From Hordeum vulgare subsp. vulgare (taxonomy: Eukaryota > Streptophyta > Magnoliopsida > Poales > Poaceae), in contig NC_058522.1 of assembly GCF_904849725.1 (NCBI RefSeq), forward strand, positions 430,309,529 through 430,373,528: a stretch of DNA of 64,000 nt, in the 5' to 3' direction. Under the pieces are notes generated by a model. That model was given only the letters and a program-made list of their open reading frames with translations, had not been told where the DNA came from and ran no database searches. Position 1 is the first letter of the stretch; each line of letters starts with the position of its first letter. The position numbers and the translations under genes were made by a program. This document shows, one piece after another, positions 54,976-64,000 of the stretch.

Positions 54976-57069
54976 TGATGACCCACAAGTATAGGGGATC
55001 AATCGTAGTCCTTTCGATAAGTAAGAGTGTCGAACCCAACGAGGAGCAGAAGGATCTGACAAGTGGTTTTCAGCAAGGAAAAATCTGCAGGCACTGAAAT
55101 TATCGGTAACAAGTGATTGTGTGGTGAGATGATTCGTAGAAAGCAACAAGTAACAAAAGTAGAAACGGTGCAGCAAAGTGGCCCAATCCCTTTTGTAGCA
55201 AGGGACAAGCCTGGACAAAGTCTTATAGGAGGAAAAACGCTCCCGAGGACACACGGGAATTTCTGTCATGCTAGTTTTCATCCTGTTCATATGATTCGCG
55301 TTCGTTACTTTGATAGTTTGATATGTGGGTGGACCGGCGCTTGGGTACTTCCCTTACTTGGACAAGCATCCCACTTATGATTAACCCCTCTCGCAAGCAT
55401 CCGCAACTACGAAAGAAGAATTAAGACAAAGTCTAACTGTTGGGGATATTACCTGTTAATAACCCGCCCCAGTTGGGCCGGGTCAGCAAATCAGGCGATT
55501 CACCTAAGCATGGTTTGGGCCTTGCCCTGGCAAGACTAAAGGTTGTATGGCGGTTTATAATTTCCAGAAGGTCTCCAAGCTTTAAAGGATGGCGACTTAG
55601 AGACCGCAGAGGTCACGATTTGTAGGAAGGAAAGTATCCTTGTAAAACCCAAGGGATTCGACCTGTATATAAAGGCGAATCTGAGGGAAGAAGAGGGCAG
55701 GTTAGAAATCATCGAGTGCTAGGTTTGGCGAGTTACGCCCTCCTTGTAATCGAAACCACATCAATACAACTCAAAGCAGGACGTAGGCCTTTACCTCCTC
55801 ACGAGGCGCCGAACCTGGGTAAATCGCCGCGTCTCACCCGCTCAACCCCTTTGAGTCGCCACCAAGGTGCGATGGCTCCAGTACTAAGTCCTTTCATGAG
55901 GACATCTGCCGTGACAAAACCACGATAGTTGGCGCCCACCGTGGGGCGCCAACTGTCGTGGGTAAATCGCCGCGTCTCTCCCGCTCAACCCCTTTGAGTC
56001 GCCACCAAGGTGCGATGGCTCCAGTACTAAGTCCTTTCACGAGGACATCTGCTGTGACAAAACCACGACACTAACCATAGCATTAAACTAGTGGATCCAA
56101 ATCAGCCCCTTACGAAGCAACGCATAAACTAGGGTTTAAGCTTCTGTCACTCTAGCAACCCATCATCTACTTACTACTTCCCAATGCCTTCCTCTCGGCC
56201 CAAATAATGGTGAAGTGTTATGTAGTTGACGTTCACATAACACCACTAGAGGAAAAAACAACATACAACATATCAAATTACCGAACGAATACCAAATTCA
56301 CATGACTACTATTAGCATGACTTATCCCATGTCAAGGATCTGAACATAAACTCTTCCACCAAATAATCCAACTAGCATCAACTACAAAGAGTAATCAACA
56401 CTACTAGCAAACTTACAAGTACCAATCGGAGTCGCGAGATGGAGATTGGTTACAAGAGATGAACTAGGGGTTTGGAGATGAGATGGTGCTGATGAAGATG
56501 TTGATGGTGACGAGTCCCCTCCGATGAGAGGAGTGTTGGTGATGACGATGGCGAGGATTTCCCCCTCCGAGAGGGAAGTTTCCCCGGCAGGATCGTCGTG
56601 CCGGAGCTCTAGATTGGTTCTGCTCAAGTTCTGCCTCGTGGCGGCGGCGAAACCACGAAAAAGCTCTCGTGTGATTTTTTCCTGGACGAAACCCTCCATA
56701 TAGCAAAAGAAGGGGCAGTGGGTCAGTGGGCTGCCCACAAGCCCCCATAGCGCGGCCTGGGGGGTGGCCGCGCCATGCAGGCTTGTGGGCACCCCCTGGT
56801 GCCCCTCTGGCTCTTTCTTCGGGCCAGTATTTTTGATAAATTGTGAAAACAATCCCCGTTGATTTTCACGGTGTTTGGTGTTGCTAGGAATAGGTATCTC
56901 AACTTTGCTCCACTTTTAGGCCAGAATTCCAGTTGCCGGTATTCTCCCTCTTCATGTAAACCTTGCAAAATAAGAGAGAAAAGGCATAAGAATTGTATCG
57001 TGAAGTGAAATAACATCCAAAGAAGCGGTAAATATCAACATGAAAACATGATGCAAAATGGACATATCA
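54976..57069 (-). repeat. 3' LTR of the nearly complete Athila element, interrupted
   Basis: Without the Tat insertion (55438-56070) and one target copy it measures about 1456 bp. Minus-strand start TGATATGTCCATTTTGC, end GGGTCATCA. TATA-type GCTATATGG at 56696-56704 and a GC-rich inverted repeat at 56732-56791. Compared with the 5' LTR it lacks about 70 bp (F-copy bases around 63698-63766) between short matching ends. Confidence 0.92.
55438..56070 (+). mobile_element. rearranged Tat LTR insertion with palindromic primer-site junction
   Basis: It is flanked by the exact duplication CTAAC (55433-55437 and 56071-56075). It holds a 490-bp LTR (55438-55927) of the same family as 1410-1906, then the primer site GTTGGCGCCCACCGTGGGG. 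Next comes an inverted copy of the primer site and LTR end (GGCGCCAACTGTCGTGG), and then a second copy of the last 111 bp of the LTR (55960-56070). The arms CCACGATAGTTGGCGCCC and GGGCGCCAACTGTCGTGG are inverted with one mismatch. TATA box at 55666-55673. It has no coding region, so it is a non-standard solo LTR. Confidence 0.9.
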
Positions 57070-57084
57070 ACTCCCCCAAGCTTA
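57070..57084 (-). other. polypurine tract of the nearly complete Athila element
   Basis: Minus strand TAAGCTTGGGGGAGT next to the LTR start at 57069. A second copy of AAGCTTGGGGGAGTTG lies at 57411-57428. Confidence 0.85.
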
Positions 57085-57460
57085 GACCTCGCTTGTCCTC
57101 AAGAGAAAGCCTAGCTCAATAAATATCTCCACGTGTTTAGGGAGAGAGGTGTCGACAAAACAATATATGAATATGCATGCATCATGATCATGACGAGAAC
57201 AGCAATACCAACATATAATCTCTCATGCTAAAGTGATAATTCCCTCACAAAGTAAAGCATGGATCAAGAACCTTACCGAGAAGTAAATAACGATAGCCTT
57301 TAGTCATTGAAGCAATTGCAATTTATCACAACATCAGAAAGAGTCAAATAAGAGAGTGTAAACTAAAACAAAGGCAAAGGCAAAAGATGTGATGGTGATA
57401 CGATACCGGGGCAACTCCCCCAAGCTTGGCACAAGCCAAGGGGATTTCCCATACCAATAC

Positions 57461-57877
57461 TCAGTTGTCTTCCTTTGGTGGTGATGGTGGAGGAGTTGTT
57501 GAAGATGTCTTGAGTTTGTTTAATTTCCACTTGAGCATGAAATTCTGCTCCCTCAGATCATCATTTTCCTCTTCAAGCTTCAACACCCTTTGGCATAATT
57601 CCAGCTTACTCTCCTACAAGAAACGAGAAGGGATAAACAAAGTCTTAGGCTTCTTCCTTGAGTCAGGGAGGCTCGACTTCTTGAACTCCACATACGTGTG
57701 TCTAGGTTGAGGTAGAGGAGCCTCCTCTTCATCGGAACTTGTTTGTTCCTTCCCCTTGGGACCATAATCTTCCTCCTCATCAGTGGTCCATCCATAAGGA
57801 TCCAAGTCCCCATAGACTTTGGAGTCAGCAAGGTAATCTGCCACATAGCTTTGCCCCTCTGAATCCTGAGAAGACAT
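57461..57877 (-). pseudogene. third ORF of the Athila element, acidic and coiled-coil
   Basis: Starts MSSQDSEGQSYVADYLADSK at 57877 and ends K-E-D-N at the TGA 57461-57463. It has 138 codons, with one in-frame TAG at 57614-57616. The first half is acidic (TTDEEEDYGPK, SSDEEEAPLPQ). The second half is a leucine-rich coiled-coil (SKLELCQRVLKLEEENDDLRE). No membrane segment or signal peptide is seen, so nothing supports an envelope protein, although Athila elements often carry an ORF in this place. A TATA run and inverted repeat upstream (57963-58115) may serve it as a promoter. Function unknown. Confidence 0.6.
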
Positions 57878-57962
57878 CTTGACCTAGATCTGCGGCAGAA
57901 AACAGGCTCAAAACAAAAAACAGAGGAAATCTGCGTGATGCACGGGTCAGACCAATCGGAAG

Positions 57963-58115
57963 TATATATAATGATTTTTTCCAGACCAGAAGGAGTACCC
58001 TGCACGAAAACGGAGTCCGGGAGGCACACGAGGTGGCCACAAGCCCTCACGGCGTGGCCAGGGGGTGGGCCCGCGCCGTGCAGGCTTGTCGCCACCTCGT
58101 GCACTTTCCGGACTA
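57963..58115 (-). promoter_or_regulatory. internal promoter-like module before the third ORF
   Basis: A TATATATA run (57963-57970) sits about 85 bp upstream of the ATG at 57877. Upstream of it is a long GC-rich inverted repeat (about 58014-58115) with arms built on AGTCCGG ... CACGAGGTGG-CCACAAGCC. The same layout is found in the LTRs of this and related elements. I infer a promoter; only the sequence layout supports it. Confidence 0.5.
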
Positions 58116-58163
58116 CTTCCAATTTTTGTATTTTTTCAAATATTCCAAAATGGAGAAAAATTC

Positions 58164-59502
58164 CTACTCGAAAAGTTTTGGACTCTGTTTTCTTACCGAA
58201 TCACATACCTCTTCGTTTCGGGAGTCTGAAACAGGCTGATAAATATCCCTTAGGTATTCTTCCGGAGTTATGGTATTGATGATATTGCTTTCAACATTTA
58301 TGGGAGTACCTGAGATATAATGCTTGATTCTGTGCCCATTTACCACTCTCGGACAATTACCTTCCGTGTTGTTGATCTTGATAGCACCGGAACAGTATAC
58401 TTCCTCAACAACATAGGGGCCTTACCATTTAGAGAGAAGCTTGCCTCCAAAGAATCTTAAACAAGAGTTATATAGCAAGACATAATCACCTACATTGAAC
58501 TCACGCTTTTGTATCCTCTTATCATGCCACCTCTTAACCTTCTCTTTGAACAGCTTGGCATTCTCATATGCCTGAGTTCTCCATTCATCAAGCGAGCTAA
58601 TGTCAAATAACCTCTTCTCACCGGCAAGTTTGAAATCAAAGTTCAGCTCTTTGATTTCCCAATAAGCTTTATGCTCTAGCTCAAGAGGTAAATGACATGC
58701 TTTACCGTACACCATTTTGTACGGAGACATGCCCATGGGATTCTTATAGGCAGTTATATAAGCCCACAGTGCATCATCGAGCTTCTTAGACCAATTCTTT
58801 CTAGACATGTTGACAGTCTTTTGCAGAATCAGTTTAATCTCTCTATTACTTAGCTCTACTTGACCACTGGACTGAGGGTGATACGGAGACACAATTCTAT
58901 GGTTGACATCGTACTTAGCAAGCATCTTGTAGAAAGCACCATGAATGAAGTGTGAACCACCGCCGGTCATTAGATATCTAGGGACTCCAAATCTAGGGAA
59001 AATAACTTCTTTCAGCATCTTGATAGAGGTGTTGTGATCAGCACTACTAGTGGGGATAGCTTCTACCCACTTAGTGACGTAATCAACGGCAACTAAGATG
59101 TGAGTATACCCATTGGATTTTGGAAAAGGTCCTATATAATCAAAGCCCCAGACATCAACTGGTTCAATGACAAGTGAATAGTTCATAGGCATTTCCTGAC
59201 GTTTGCTAATATTACCTATTCTCTCACATTCGTCACAAGACAGGACAAACTTACGGGCATCCTTGACAAGAGTGGGCCAATAGAAACCTGATTCCAATAC
59301 CTTGTGTGCAGTTATATCTCCCGCATGGTGTCCTCCGTAGGCCTTGGAGTGACACTTTTGTAGGATCTGTCCCTGTTCATGTTCAGATACACAATGTCTA
59401 ATAACACCATCTACTCCTTCCTTATAAAGGTGATGATCATCCCAAAAGTAGTGTCTCAAGTCAAAGAAGAATTTCTTCTTTTGCTCGTACGTGAAACTGG
59501 TG
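58164..59502 (-). pseudogene. pol: Athila pol: integrase
   Basis: The open frame 59459-58422 (345 codons) holds an H-H-C-C zinc finger (H37 and H44-H45 region ... C75-D-E-C78) and the core start W-G-F-D107-Y-I-G. At the second catalytic position it reads L-M-T-G166-G-G-S-H where the family has Asp (58962-58964, GGC instead of GAC). The catalytic Glu is present at residue 202 (G-Q-V-E-L-S-N-R-E). A TAA/TAG-type stop at 58422-58424 (after L-L-S-K-W) is followed in frame by GPYVVEEVYCSGAIKI and VNGHRIKHY, to the natural end at 58164. Upstream, one base is missing near 59498, separating it from the RNase H frame. Confidence 0.88.
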
Positions 59503-60304
59503 GTATGTATTTGGCAACGATATAGTTAGCATAATTAGCATACCACGATGCACTACGTGAAGCATTGATGACATTCAGTTGCTCATCGGGAAAGCTATCA
59601 TCAATAGGTTGTGGGTCATCAAGAACGTTATCCAACCTAGACAAGTTATCTGCTACTGGGTTATCAGCACCCTTTCAGTCGACAACGTGCAAATCAAATT
59701 CTTGTAGCAAGAGAACCCATCTGATAAGTCTAGGTTTAGCGTCTTTCTTCTCCATGAGGTACTTAATAGCAGCATGATCAGTGTGAATAGTGACTTTGGA
59801 ATCAACTATGTAAGACCTGAACTTTTCACATGCAAACACGACTTCTAAAAATTCCTTCTCCGTAGTGGCATTGTTTCTCTCGGCACTGTCTAGAGTTTTA
59901 ATAGCGTGGTGAATAACATTCAACTTCTTATCAACTCTTTGCCCTAGAACAGCACCAACAACATAATCACTAGCGTCACACATGATCTCAAAAGGCAAGT
60001 TCCAATCAGGTGGTTGAGGAATAGGTGCAGTTATCAAAGCCCTCTTAAGTATTTTGAAGGCTTCCTCAAAATCATCATCAAAAACAAAAGGAATATCCTT
60101 TTGTAAGAGATTGGTAAGAGGCCTAGAAATCTTAAAGAAGTCTTTGATGAACCTTCTATAGAAACCAGCATGACCAAGGAAACTTCTTATACCTTTGATA
60201 TCTGTGGGGTATGTCATTTTCTCGATTGCATCAACCATAGCCTTATCGACTTCAATACCTCTTTCAGAAATTTTATGTCCTAAGACAATGCCTTCATTAA
60301 CCAT
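59456..60304 (-). pseudogene. pol: Athila pol: RT connection and RNase H
   Basis: Reads [19 protein letters not shown], the RT connection, then RNase [28 protein letters not shown]. The acidic residues are kept. A TGA at 59675-59677 (Arg expected) is followed in frame by KGADNPVADNLSRL. The frame then ends at 59456-59458 because of the one-base deletion near 59498. It would degrade RNA in the hybrid during cDNA synthesis. Confidence 0.87.
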
Positions 60305-61375
60305 AAAGTGACACTTCTCCTAATTCAAGACAAGATTGGTGTCTTTACATCTCTGTAAGACTCGATCAAGATTGCCGAGGTAATCATCAAAGGAAGACCC
60401 GTAAATGGAGAAGTCATCCATGAAAACCTCAACAATCTTTTCACAAAAGTCAGAGAATATAGCCATCATACATCTTTGAAAGGTGGCACGTGCATTACAT
60501 AAGCCAAAAGGCATACGTCTATAAGAAAAGGTACCGAAAGGGCAGGTGAAAGTGGTTTTCTCCTGATAAGATTGTCCAATTGGCATTTGGGAGAAACCAG
60601 AATAACCATCTAGAAAGCAGAAGTGTGTGTGTTTGGACAGCCTTTCTAGCATTTGGTCGATAAAAGGCAAAGGGTAATGATCTTTCCTAGTGGCCTTATT
60701 CAACTTCCTAAAATCAATCACCATCCTATAGCCAGTAATAATCCTCTGTGGGATCAATTCATCCTTATCATTAGGGACAACGGTAATTCCTCCCTTCTTA
60801 GGGACGCAATGCACCGGACTCACCCAATCGCTGTGAGCAACAGGATAAATAATACCCGCTTCCAGGAGCTTTAGTATTTCTTTTCTTACTACTTCTTTCA
60901 TCTTAGGATTCAATCTCCTTTGATAATCAGCAACTGGTTTGAATTCAGGATCAGTTTTGATCTTGTGCTGACATAGAGTGGGACTAATGCCCTTACGATT
61001 AGCAAGAGTATATCCAATAGCAGCACGGTGCTTCCTTAGAGTTTTTAGTAACTTCTTTTCTTCATGCTCTGAGAGGCTAGCACTAATAATAACAGGATAT
61101 AGCTCCTTTTCATCAAGATAGGCATACTTAAGAGTATCACGCAACTGTTTAAGCTCGAACACAGGATCACCCTTTGGTGGGGGTGGATCCCCAAGTAGTT
61201 CAACAAGCATATTATTCTTAAGGATAGGATATTGTTCTAAGACAACTCTATCTATCTCATCCCTTTCATCCATATGCATATCATTTTCATGCTCAAGCAA
61301 GTATTGCTCTAAGGGATCAGTAGGGGGCACGACAATAGAGGCTACGGCAATAGTTTCATCCCTACTAGGCAACTA
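60305..61375 (-). pseudogene. pol: Athila pol: reverse transcriptase
   Basis: 350 open codons from 61372. RT motifs in order: LEAGIIYPVAHSDWVSPVH, VIDFRKLNKATRKDHYPLP, FLDGYSGFSQM, FGTFSYRRMPFGLCNA and the catalytic V-F-M-D-D-F-S (around 60415-60435). A TAG at 60320-60322 falls where a Trp is usual (N-L-V-L-N-W), and a TAG at 61373-61375 separates it from the protease region. All parts are in one frame, so the polyprotein was continuous before the stops. RT copies the element RNA. Confidence 0.9.
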
Positions 61376-62887
61376 CTTTTCATGAGGTTGTCTACCAAAC
61401 TTGGAGAAATTGAACTCATGTGACACACCTTCAAAGCCAACAGTGACAGTTTGCTTCTCACAATCAATATGAGCATTGACAGTATTGAGAAAAGGGCTAC
61501 CAAATATGATGGGACAAAAGCTATCTTGTGCGGTAGCAAGAACGAGGAAATCAGCAGGATACTTCATTTTACCACACAAGACTTCAACATCCCTAACAAT
61601 TCCCATAGGGCAGATAGTATCTCTATTGGCAAGCTGAATAGTGACATCAATAGGCTCTATCTCAACAGGTGCAATCTCATCTTAGATTTCATCGTATAAG
61701 GATTGAGGTATTGCACTAACACTAGCACCCACGTCACATAAAGCATGATAGCAATGATCTCCTATCTTAACAAAAACTACAAGCATGCCAACAACAGGCC
61801 TATGTTTGTCTCTAACGTGAGGTTTAGCAATTCTAGCAGCATCTTCAGAGAAGTGAATATTATGTCCCTCAACTTCTTCAGGCAGAAGATCTTTGATAAT
61901 AGAAATGCTAGGTTCAACTCTAATTTTCTCAGGGGGTGTAGGTGTTCTAATATAGCCTCTACGTATCACAGTTGAAGCTTTAGAATGATCATTTATCCTA
62001 ACAGGGAAATGTGGTATCTCAATGTAAGCACTGGGAACCATAGGATCATTATAGGCATTGACTTTCTCTTCAACTGGACTGTGTTTAACTACAGTGACTT
62101 CTAAAGGAGGATGATATTTAAACCACTTCTCTTTGGGGAGATCAATATGAGCAGCAAAGGATTTACACAATGAAGCTACTATCTGAGAGTCAAGTCCATA
62201 CTTAGCGCTAAAATCACTAAAGGTATTTGTCTCAATAAAGGATTTAACGCAATCAAACGTGAAATTCATACCTGAATCCTTACCTTCTTCAAGCTCCCAA
62301 TCTTCAGAGTTGTGTTTAATTCTCTCCAATAAATTCCATTTGAAGTCAAGTGTCAGCATGGTGCGATCATCATGAGAAAGCCGAGCATAGAAGTTCTGAA
62401 TGATAATTTCTCTCGAGAGCTCATGATTGGGGCATGAATATAGCATTGATTTAAGCCTACCCCAAGCTTGAGCGATGCTTTCTCTGTCACGAGGCCAAAA
62501 ATTATAAATATAATTCCGATCACGATGTACTAAATGCATAGGATAAAACTTTTGATGAAATTCCAATTTCAACCGATTGTAGTCCCATGATCCAGTGTCA
62601 TCACATAGCCTATGCCATGTCAACGCCTTATCCTTCAAAGATAAAGGAAAGACCTTCTTCTTGACCTCATCCTCGGGCACACCTGCAAGCTGAAATAAAC
62701 CACAAACTTCATCTACATAGATCAGATGCAAGTCTGGATGTGATGTTCCATCTCCCGAAGGAAATTCAAAGAAAATATTTTCAGTAGGTGCAGCAGGTTG
62801 AGGAGCAACTCTTTGTGCTTCCGTTCGAGGTGAAGATACCCCGAACAAGCCTCTCAAAGGATTTGTATCCATAGTGACAAGTGACAA
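61376..62887 (-). pseudogene. gag: Athila gag and protease
   Basis: Gag starts MSLVTMDTNPLRGLFG; the ATG at 62872 (MDTN) is the more usual start. Core: LIYVDEVCGLFQLAGV, DKALTWHRLCDDTGSWDYN, LKLEFHQKFYP and NFWPRDRESIAQAWGR. The protease begins near 61780 (HALCDVGASVSAIP, with D-V-G-A-S at the active site). A stop at 61682-61684 interrupts it; the rest (GIVRDVEVLCGK ... CPIIFGSPFLNTV) is in the same frame down to the stop at 61373. The usual CCHC zinc knuckle was not seen. Gag forms the particle and the protease matures it. Confidence 0.88.
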
Positions 62888-62949
62888 TAAATTTTAGCAC
62901 ACTATATGAATGTTTCCTTACCAAGTTCCACTTACCAAAGGCGCTTCAC

Positions 62950-62967
62950 TCCACGGCAACGGCGCCA
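62950..62967 (-). other. primer binding site of the nearly complete Athila element
   Basis: Minus strand TGGCGCCGTTGCCGTGGA, one base from the standard TGGCGCCGTTGCCGGGGA of Athila elements. It lies 11 bases after the LTR end at 62979. Confidence 0.88.
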
Positions 62968-62978
62968 GAAAAGAGTCT

Positions 62979-64000
62979 TGATGACCCACAAGTATAGGGG
63001 ATCATTCGTAGTCCTTTCGATAAGTAGGAGTGTCGAACCCAACGAGGAGCAGAAGGATCTGACAAGTGGTTTTCAGCAAGGAAAAATCTGCACGCACTGA
63101 AACTATCGGTAACAAGTGATTGTGTGGTGAGATGATTCGTAGCAAGCAACAAGTAACAAAAGTAGAAACGGTGCAGCAAAGTGGCCCAATCCCTTTTGTA
63201 ACAAGGGACAAGCCTGGACAAAGTCTTATAGGAGGAACAACGCTCCCGAGGAGACACGGGAATTTCTGTCATGCTAGTTTTCATCATGTTCTATTGATTC
63301 GCGTTCGTTACTTTGATAGTTTGATATGTGGGTGGACCGGCCTTGGGTACTGCCCTTACTTGAACAAGCATCCCACTTATGATTAACCCCTCTCGCAAGC
63401 ATCTGCAACTATGAAATAAGAATTAAGACAAAGTCTAACCATAGCATTAAACTAGTGGATCCAAATCAGCCCCTTACGAAGCAACGCATAAACTAGGGTT
63501 TAAGCTTCTGTCACTCTTGCAACCCATCATCTACTTACTACTTCCCAATGCCTTCCTCTAGGCCCAAGCAATGGTGAAGTGTTATGTAGTCGACATTCAC
63601 ATAACACCACTAGAGGAAAAAACAACATACAACATATCAAATTACCGAACGAATACCAAATTCACATGACTACTATTAGCATGACTTATCCCATGTCCTC
63701 AGGAACAAAAGTAACTACTCACTAAGCATGATCATAATCATGATAAGAGAGGTAATGAGTAGCATCAAGGATCTGAACATAAACTCTTCCACCAAATAAT
63801 CCAACTAGCATCAACTACAAAGAGTAATCAACACTACTAGCAACCTTACAAGTACCAATCGGAGTCGCGAGACGGAGATTAGTTACAAGAGATGAACTAG
63901 GGTTTGGAGATGAGATGGTGTTGATGAAGATGTTGATGGTGACGAGTCCCCTCCGATGAGAGGAGTGTTGGTGATGACGATGGCGACGATTTCCCCCTCC
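62979..64000 (-). repeat. 5' LTR of the nearly complete Athila element, partial
   Basis: It starts (plus strand) TGATGACCCACAAGTATAGG, the same as 54976, and matches that LTR throughout up to the window edge. It keeps about 70 bp (around 63698-63766) that the other copy has lost. The remaining ~430 bp are outside the window. Confidence 0.92.

Larger units (their letters stand above)
51915..64000 (-). mobile_element. Athila-type gypsy element, only its 3' part visible; host of the next element
   Basis: The 3' LTR (51915-53439) is followed, reading against its direction, by its polypurine tract and 3' UTR (53440-54975), which is homologous to the UTR of the gag-only Athila element. At 54976 a second Athila element begins and runs past the right edge, so the rest of this one, including its 5' LTR, lies outside the window. 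Confidence 0.75.
54976..64000 (-). mobile_element. Athila-type gypsy element, nearly complete, 5' LTR cut by window edge
   Basis: Read on the minus strand: 5' LTR (62979 to beyond 64000), primer site (62950-62967), gag-pol (62887-58164), an internal promoter-like region, a third ORF (57877-57461), polypurine tract (57070-57084) and 3' LTR (54976-57069, which contains a Tat LTR insertion). By eye the two LTRs differ at about 19 of the first 460 bases (about 4%). That is roughly 1.6 million years at 1.3e-8 per site per year. Its pol carries several stops, one frameshift and a lost integrase active-site residue. Confidence 0.93.

Noticed and set aside
57461..57877. Envelope gene in the Athila element
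   Set aside because: The ORF is in the right place but has no signal peptide, membrane segment or cysteine pattern, so only 'third ORF' is supported.
57580..58122. 180-codon minus-strand ORF overlapping the third Athila ORF
   Set aside because: It runs through the TATA and inverted-repeat region in another frame. The frame starting MSSQDSEG has the better start and composition.
1..64000. Host protein-coding genes, tRNA or rRNA genes
   Set aside because: No frame outside the elements showed a recognisable host domain, and I saw no tRNA-like A/B box pair or rRNA sequence. A proper search could still find small RNA genes.

Overview
The window reads as intergenic heterochromatin of a large grass genome, most likely a Triticeae cereal (wheat, barley or rye group). 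I found no host gene, tRNA, rRNA or bacterial-type operon. Nearly every base can be assigned to LTR retrotransposons inserted into one another, plus one Stowaway-type MITE. The organism call rests on the element types, their Triticeae-like LTR sequences and the nesting style; it is an inference.

Layout. Bases 1-24738 are a minus-strand Ty3/gypsy element of the Tekay/Del type (5' LTR 20595-24738; its 3' LTR lies left of the window). It is interrupted by a complete plus-strand Tat-type gypsy element (1410-14935, target duplication CCATC) and by a lone LTR (17083-18591). Bases 24739-51835 are a second plus-strand Tat element. Its gag is scattered over about 21 kb because three things landed in it: a solo Tekay-like LTR (25602-37355), itself split by a minus-strand copia element of the Angela/BARE type (27945-36318); a gag-only Athila-type element (38352-45047); and a Stowaway MITE (46307-46543). 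Its 3' LTR is 51346-51835. A 79-bp protease relic (51836-51914) separates it from an Athila-type element that starts with an LTR at 51915. A second, nearly full Athila element (54976 to beyond 64000) sits inside that one, and a rearranged Tat LTR (55438-56070) sits inside the second element's 3' LTR.

How the parts work. Each full element follows LTR - primer binding site - gag - protease/RT/RNase H/integrase - polypurine tract - LTR. All gag and pol frames seen here are broken, mostly by nonsense changes of C-to-T type, so present mobility would need proteins supplied in trans. The exceptions are an intact 216-codon frame between the 5' LTR and gag of the Tekay element and an intact second RNase H module in the first Tat element.

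The most interesting parts are: the intron-containing antisense gene of the Tat elements, with its own TATA-like box and a seven-unit 72-bp tandem repeat inside one candidate intron; the unexplained intact Tekay ORF; a GC-rich inverted repeat about 30 bp upstream of the TATA box in several Athila LTRs, which recurs inside one element in front of a third ORF; duplicated polypurine tracts; and the palindromic Tat LTR insertion. Family names and lineage calls are from memory of these families, without database search.
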